A stretch of 64,000 nt of DNA from an uncultured Treponema sp. (GTDB taxonomy: Bacteria; Spirochaetota; Spirochaetia; Treponematales; Treponemataceae): the NCBI GenBank assembly GCA_947167745.1, contig CAMVJE010000004.1, positions 6,203-70,202 of the forward strand, given 5' to 3'. The position numbers and the translations under genes are program-made. Below the pieces are notes generated by a model. It did no database searches, was not told the DNA's origin, and saw only the letters and a list, made by a program, of their open reading frames with translations. Position 1 is the first letter of the stretch. The number at the start of each line of letters is the position of its first letter. Shown one piece after another: positions 60,331 through 64,000 of the stretch.

Positions 60331-61542
60331 CTATTCTTTTTTGATAATCAGACTTGCGTTGCAGCCGCCGAATGCGAATGAATTGCTCATACAAACGCGG
60401 ATTTGCCGGCTTTCTGCAATTTTTGTGGCATTTTCCTTTGTTACAAGATTGAGCGAAGGAATTTCCTCATCCTGAATGCCGTCCCAGACATGAAGGGGCA
60501 ATTTCTGTGATTTAATCGCATAAAAACATGCCGCAAGTTCAAGGCTTCCTGCCGCGCCAAGAGTGTGACCTGTGAGGGGCTTCGTAGAACTTGCCGCGAC
60601 CTTGTAATCACCGAAGACTAAATCTACGCCCTTTCCTTCCATGCTGTCGTTTAAGTGAGTTCCAGTTCCGTGAAGATTCACATAATCGATTTCCATTGGG
60701 GAGACTTTTGCGTCTGCGAGGGCGGCTTTCATGGCCTGTTCAGCGCCGCTTCCGTCTGCGAGAGGTGCCGTCATGTGGCTCGCATCGCTTGACTCGCCGC
60801 TTCCAGCTAAAAGAATTCCTGTTTCGTCTAAATCATCACGGCTCAAAAGGAAAAGACTCGCGCCTTCTCCAAGATTGATTCCGCTGCGGTTTTTTGAGAA
60901 TGGATTTGTTTTTTTGTGATCAATGGCTTCAAGGCTGTCAAAACCCAGCAAAACTGTATCGCTGGCCACATCTACGCCGCCTGCAACAACGGCATCGCAA
61001 ATCCCGGCGCGAATAAGTTCTTTTGCCTTGATGATTGCGCTGGCACTTGAAGAGCAGGCCGTACTGAATGCGAGGGAAATTCCTTTTGCACCCAGACGAT
61101 TTGATGCAAAAGTGGCCACATAATCAGCCCCCTGAGCCTTCAAATCATAATCAGCAGGGAAAGCACCTTTTGTGAAAAATTCTTTGTGAGCATTGAAAGA
61201 CAAAAAACTTCCGTTATCGCAGGAGCCAATGCAGACTCCGACTCTTTCTGCTCCGTAGCGGGCAATGGCTTTTTGAGCGGCATTTTTTATAGAAGAAAGG
61301 GCAAAATCCAAAATCTGCAAAACCCGCATGTCGAATTTGTCGCCAGTGGATTTTAAAAGAGAATCGTCGATTTTTCCCACAAAAAAAGATTTTACGCCGT
61401 TTTCGCCCGCCAAGCCGCAATCGACTTTTTTGATGCCGTCACGATTTCCTGAGCTGAGATTTCCGATAAATTTTTCCGGGTCAGAAGAATTTCCTGCCGA
61501 GCAGATAAAGCCCGGATTTGAAAGATAGATTTTTTCGTTCAT
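60331..61542 (-). CDS. Beta-ketoacyl-ACP synthase (first KS of the operon)
   Basis: 403 residues; divergent from the other KS. Active-site residues Cys163 (STACSSSAS), His291 (NLHGTGTHLND) and His326 (PLTGHTLGAAGS) are all present, so it is catalytically complete and not a chain-length factor. The N-terminal 60 residues are poorly conserved. The ATG overlaps the lipoprotein stop (ATGA), so it is translationally coupled. Its place next to an ApeP-like dehydratase and a DUF3261-like lipoprotein points to a polyene-type ketosynthase. Confidence 0.88.
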   Translation of the reverse strand: MNEKIYLSNPGFICSAGNSSDPEKFIGNLSSGNRDGIKKVDCGLAGENGVKSFFVGKIDDSLLKSTGDKFDMRVLQILDFALSSIKNAAQKAIARYGAERVGVCIGSCDNGSFLSFNAHKEFFTKGAFPADYDLKAQGADYVATFASNRLGAKGISLAFSTACSSSASAIIKAKELIRAGICDAVVAGGVDVASDTVLLGFDSLEAIDHKKTNPFSKNRSGINLGEGASLFLLSRDDLDETGILLAGSGESSDASHMTAPLADGSGAEQAMKAALADAKVSPMEIDYVNLHGTGTHLNDSMEGKGVDLVFGDYKVAASSTKPLTGHTLGAAGSLELAACFYAIKSQKLPLHVWDGIQDEEIPSLNLVTKENATKIAESRQIRVCMSNSFAFGGCNASLIIKKE

Positions 61543-62150
61543 GCCTCAACTCCCGTTAAAAGATAAGAATAAGCTCGCAGGAAGTTCTCGTAGTAAATTG
61601 ATTTGACTTCCTCCCGGCCCGTTTTTTTGTTTGTTCCGTAAGATTTTGTGATTTTTGAAATGACTTTGCCCTTTTTGCTGAGAATCCGGCTCTCGGTTGA
61701 AGTTCCGTCGGTACCCTTGGCAGTAGAAATTTCAAAATCCACGCCGATTTTTGCCAGCGCCGACTTTAAAGAATCTGCCCGATAAAGGCAAAATTGAAAA
61801 TCCGCAACTATATATTCTGCTTTTAAATTTTTAGGAAAAACCGATGAATCAAATTCCAGAGAAGCGCCGTCATAAAAAAGACTTGCCATGGTCGTTCCGA
61901 ATTCATTAAAAATAGTCATTGAAAGCTGGCTGGAATCAGAAATCACATAAACATCAAAATCGAAACTCTGCTCACCAAATTTGGCCGCCATCCTTTGCAC
62001 GGCATCAAGAGGAGTATCTGCTTCAGCAGTCGACAAAATTCCGAATTTTGAAGTGTTGGTCACATAAACCGGCGCAAAATTCGAATCAAACCGCGAGGAA
62101 GCACAGGAGACGAGAAAAATCGAAATAAAAATAAGAAGAAAATGCTTCAT
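61539..62150 (-). CDS. DUF3261-like lipoprotein heading the ketosynthase operon
   Basis: 203 residues from the ATG at 62150; lipobox FLVSC gives Cys16. The frame runs further upstream, but that part is the repeat element at 62158-62240. The mature protein has SQLSMTIFNEFGTTMASLFYDGASLEF, a sheet similar to DUF3261, and a C-terminal RILSKKGKVISKITKSYG segment; DUF3261 lipoproteins accompany LolA and MMPL exporters in aryl-polyene clusters and probably receive the lipid at the outer membrane. The assignment is by pattern and context. Confidence 0.65.
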   Translation of the reverse strand: MKHFLLIFISIFLVSCASSRFDSNFAPVYVTNTSKFGILSTAEADTPLDAVQRMAAKFGEQSFDFDVYVISDSSQLSMTIFNEFGTTMASLFYDGASLEFDSSVFPKNLKAEYIVADFQFCLYRADSLKSALAKIGVDFEISTAKGTDGTSTESRILSKKGKVISKITKSYGTNKKTGREEVKSIYYENFLRAYSYLLTGVEA

Positions 62151-62157
62151 TTTTTTG

Positions 62158-62240
62158 GCGTTTCCTGCCTGTCGGCAGGCCGGGCTTTCCGTGGTTTCAT
62201 TGCCTTCGGCAACGCTTCGCGCCACTACAATCCCTAACGC
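62158..62240 (-). repeat. AGGG-TGTAGC element, copy 4 (leader of an operon)
   Basis: 83 bp; on the minus strand opening GCGTTAGGGATTGTAGT and closing AGGAAACGC, with GGAAAGCCCGGCC followed by the hairpin CCTGCC-TGTC-GGCAGG. A -10-like TAAAAT (62246-62241, minus strand) lies on its outer edge, and the lipoprotein ATG is 7 nt beyond its inner edge, so the element would be nearly the whole 5' leader. Confidence 0.7.
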
Positions 62241-62298
62241 ATTTTAGCATTTTTCCGTTATTGTGAAAATCAGTCTTTTTCAATACACTTTACTTTAT

Positions 62299-63600
62299 AT
62301 GAAAAAAATACTTGGAATTATCTTTTTTTTGTGTATGGCCTTTGCCTGGGCTGAAGAAGAGCCTGCCGTAGCTGAGAAAAGCCAGGAATCTCTTAGTGAA
62401 TCTTCAGCAAACGAAATTGATCAGAATCTTTTAGTTACAAAAATTAATTTTATTGGTCTCAAAAAAACTCGTGATTCATACATTCAGTCAAAAGTCAAAA
62501 AGTTCATAGGAAAACCACTGGCAGAAACTGATTTACATGACCTGGAGACAGTCCTTCAACTTGAAGGCCTTTTTAATGACATCAAGGTTAATCCAGAACA
62601 GATTTCCGCTACGGAAGCCCAAATTAATGTTTCTGTAAAAGAGAAAATTACTTTTATTCCCCTTCCGTTTGCAATGGTCTCAAGTTCTGGCTTTATGGCA
62701 GGGGCTGTTATCATGGATACAAATGCCTTTGGGCAAAAAGATATGTTTATGCTGGGCGGATTTTTCTCAAATACAACAAAAACGGGTATGGCATCGATTT
62801 CAAAATCGCCTAAAACAAATGGAATTCCAGGTTTTTCAGTTTTCTTTTCAGCTTCAAAAAACTCCCCGGAACATAACAATCTCGATAACAAATGCATCCT
62901 TAAATACAATTCGCTTGCATTCAACGGCGGATTTACGGTCACTGAAAAATTCGGTGAAAACTTTTCTTTTTCCAATGGTTACAGCTTCAAACATATTTCC
63001 ACAGAAGAGCATTCAGATTATCCTAATGCTGCTCCTGAATCAATAAATGAGGGCGGTCTTACCCTTTCTCTTAGATATTCAAAATCTGACTGGAATGGTG
63101 TATTCATGTCAACAAATTCTGCTTCAATATCTGCGAATTTCGGGCTGACGGATGCAAATGATTCTGATTATCGTTTTCCGATGGGATTTAGTTTTTCTAT
63201 TGGAGAAGAGCATCCTATTTTCACTTCGCGGCTCCGCATGTATCAGCATTATTCAGGATTTTACGGCCGAAAAAATCATATAACTTCATTTAAAGGTCAG
63301 GGAGCAGGTTCTGTTACAATTCTTCCGGGCAAATTTGCTACAGAGAGAATTGTCGGTGGCAATCTGGGGCTTGAGTATGCAATGGCAAAATTCGGCTGGG
63401 GCATGATTTCGATTTATTCAGATTATCAGCTTGTTTATACCCAAAATACAGACGATTCCTATAAATTTATGCACGGCCCGAACGGTGGAGTAAGGTTTTA
63501 TCTTGCAAAAATTGCATTTCCGGCTCTGGCAATGGGCTTAGCTTACAATGTTACAAATAATTACTGGCAGTTTTCAGCATCAATGGGAGTGAGCTTTTAA
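62299..63600 (+). CDS. BamA/TamA-type outer-membrane barrel with one POTRA domain
   Basis: 433 residues from the ATG at 62299. A signal peptide (cleaved near AWAEEE, about residue 17) is followed by an acidic Ser-rich spacer, one POTRA domain (VTKINFIGLKKTRDSYIQSKVKKFIGKPL to about residue 125) and a beta barrel of about 300 residues (surface antigen/Omp85 pattern), ending in FSASMGVSF with a terminal Phe, as expected for barrel assembly. TACACT lies 9 nt before the ATG without a Shine-Dalgarno sequence. It is divergent from the ketosynthase operon and could assist export of its product, although that is inference only. Single-POTRA members are usually not the essential BamA. Confidence 0.8.
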   Translation: MKKILGIIFFLCMAFAWAEEEPAVAEKSQESLSESSANEIDQNLLVTKINFIGLKKTRDSYIQSKVKKFIGKPLAETDLHDLETVLQLEGLFNDIKVNPEQISATEAQINVSVKEKITFIPLPFAMVSSSGFMAGAVIMDTNAFGQKDMFMLGGFFSNTTKTGMASISKSPKTNGIPGFSVFFSASKNSPEHNNLDNKCILKYNSLAFNGGFTVTEKFGENFSFSNGYSFKHISTEEHSDYPNAAPESINEGGLTLSLRYSKSDWNGVFMSTNSASISANFGLTDANDSDYRFPMGFSFSIGEEHPIFTSRLRMYQHYSGFYGRKNHITSFKGQGAGSVTILPGKFATERIVGGNLGLEYAMAKFGWGMISIYSDYQLVYTQNTDDSYKFMHGPNGGVRFYLAKIAFPALAMGLAYNVTNNYWQFSASMGVSF

Positions 63601-63635
63601 AAAAGCTTAACAAAGGAGACTCTCGTAACTAAAAA

Positions 63636-64000
63636 TTAAATCGTTTTCCAATCCACGCCGTGTTTGCCTAAAAAAACATGAACACGGCTTTTTTGTTTGC
63701 CGCAGTTCTCAGTGAAAAATTCAATGTCGGTGCCGTATTCACTCATAACATCGTCTGGGTGGTAGTGGGTTGTGAAAGTGGACTCTGTGCCGTCGAATGT
63801 ACAGCGTCCCAAAGCGGCGTGCATTCTGATTAAATCTTCTGCGGCGGGCAAAAAGCGTTCTTTGTGCTTTTCCTGGAAGCGCTTCTGAATGAAAGCAATT
63901 TGCAGTTCTTCAATTTGGCTGGAATTTTTCTCAGCTGACCAGTCTCGGATTGAGCCTGTTGAAGTAAGATTTTGCTTGAATTCTGGCGAAAAATGCGCGC
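63636..64000 (-). CDS. Hypothetical protein (N-terminus outside window)
   Basis: The frame is open from the right edge of the window to the stop at 63636-63638, giving at least 121 residues; the start lies beyond base 64000. The visible part includes SIRDWSAEKNSSQIEELQIAFIQKRFQEKHK, HAALGRCTFDGTESTFTTHYHPDD and ENCGKQKSRVHVFLGKHGVDWKTI. No family is recognised. Apparent internal starts such as the TTG at 63851 are probably not used. It lies 35 nt from the end of the convergent POTRA-barrel gene. Confidence 0.65.
   Translation of the reverse strand, partial: AHFSPEFKQNLTSTGSIRDWSAEKNSSQIEELQIAFIQKRFQEKHKERFLPAAEDLIRMHAALGRCTFDGTESTFTTHYHPDDVMSEYGTDIEFFTENCGKQKSRVHVFLGKHGVDWKTI

Noticed and set aside
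62151..62225. 25-residue N-terminal extension of the DUF3261-like lipoprotein
   Set aside because: It is encoded by the repeat element, and the ATG at 62150 gives a normal signal peptide with lipobox.

Overview
The window is a lipoprotein-rich chromosomal segment that looks like a host-associated Treponema or a close spirochaete relative. The evidence for this is the many short Cys-lipobox exported proteins, a FabV/Ter enoyl reductase of the T. denticola type, a LolA-like protein of the TP0789 type, a type 1B dihydroorotate dehydrogenase, several membrane class III nucleotide cyclases and a secreted pectinesterase. The assignment is inference from gene content; no rRNA or other marker gene is present. 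There is one tRNA (Gly, CCC), no CRISPR array and no recognisable insertion-sequence transposase.

Layout. 1-7.1 kb: EttA (5' end outside the window), a small membrane protein, malic enzyme, a barrel-like secreted protein and a B12-binding radical SAM protein. 6.8-12.6 kb: an AT-richer accessory block with two XRE regulators, an InlB/LRR surface lipoprotein, a UDG-fold protein and a PD-(D/E)XK nuclease-like protein. Three promoters in this block carry the same operator-like sequence at identical spacing. 12.6-18.9 kb: an oxidoreductase, a PIN-type toxin-antitoxin pair, an Mrp ATPase, a GxxExxY gene bracketed by inverted repeats, a C_GCAxxG_C_C protein, a Dus enzyme, a LolA-like protein and a CBM48 protein. 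19-31.9 kb: FtsK, an FMN enzyme, SppA, a mutarotase-like protein, MetK, tRNA-Gly, a DUF1275 protein, a putative metallopeptidase, Nth, MscS and MATE. 32-35.9 kb: a four-lipoprotein operon containing LpoB. 35.9-45.7 kb: Nnr, RluA, a cyclase-thioesterase-LolA-MMPL exporter operon, and an NlpC/P60 pair. 46-55.7 kb: pectinesterase, a propeller-sensor cyclase with an UrtA-like binding protein, PyrF and a PyrK-PyrD fusion. 55.8-62.2 kb: FabV, then a ketosynthase/ketoreductase/dehydratase/ketosynthase/DUF3261-like operon. 62.3-64 kb: a POTRA-barrel protein and a truncated gene.

How genes may work together. The thioesterase-LolA-MMPL operon at 40.5-44 kb and the lipoprotein-KS-DH-KR-KS operon at 57.9-62.2 kb are the two halves expected of an aryl-polyene-like polyketide pathway, here about 14 kb apart. 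The accessory block at 7-12.6 kb looks like a small regulon with a common operator.

Structure beyond genes. Four copies of an 83-205 bp element with covarying terminal inverted repeats and two conserved internal motifs, five short palindromes (four inside reading frames) and a cacgaatt-type inverted repeat form three repeat families. More than ten genes have a -10-like hexamer 6-11 nt before the start codon and no Shine-Dalgarno sequence, which suggests frequent leaderless transcription.
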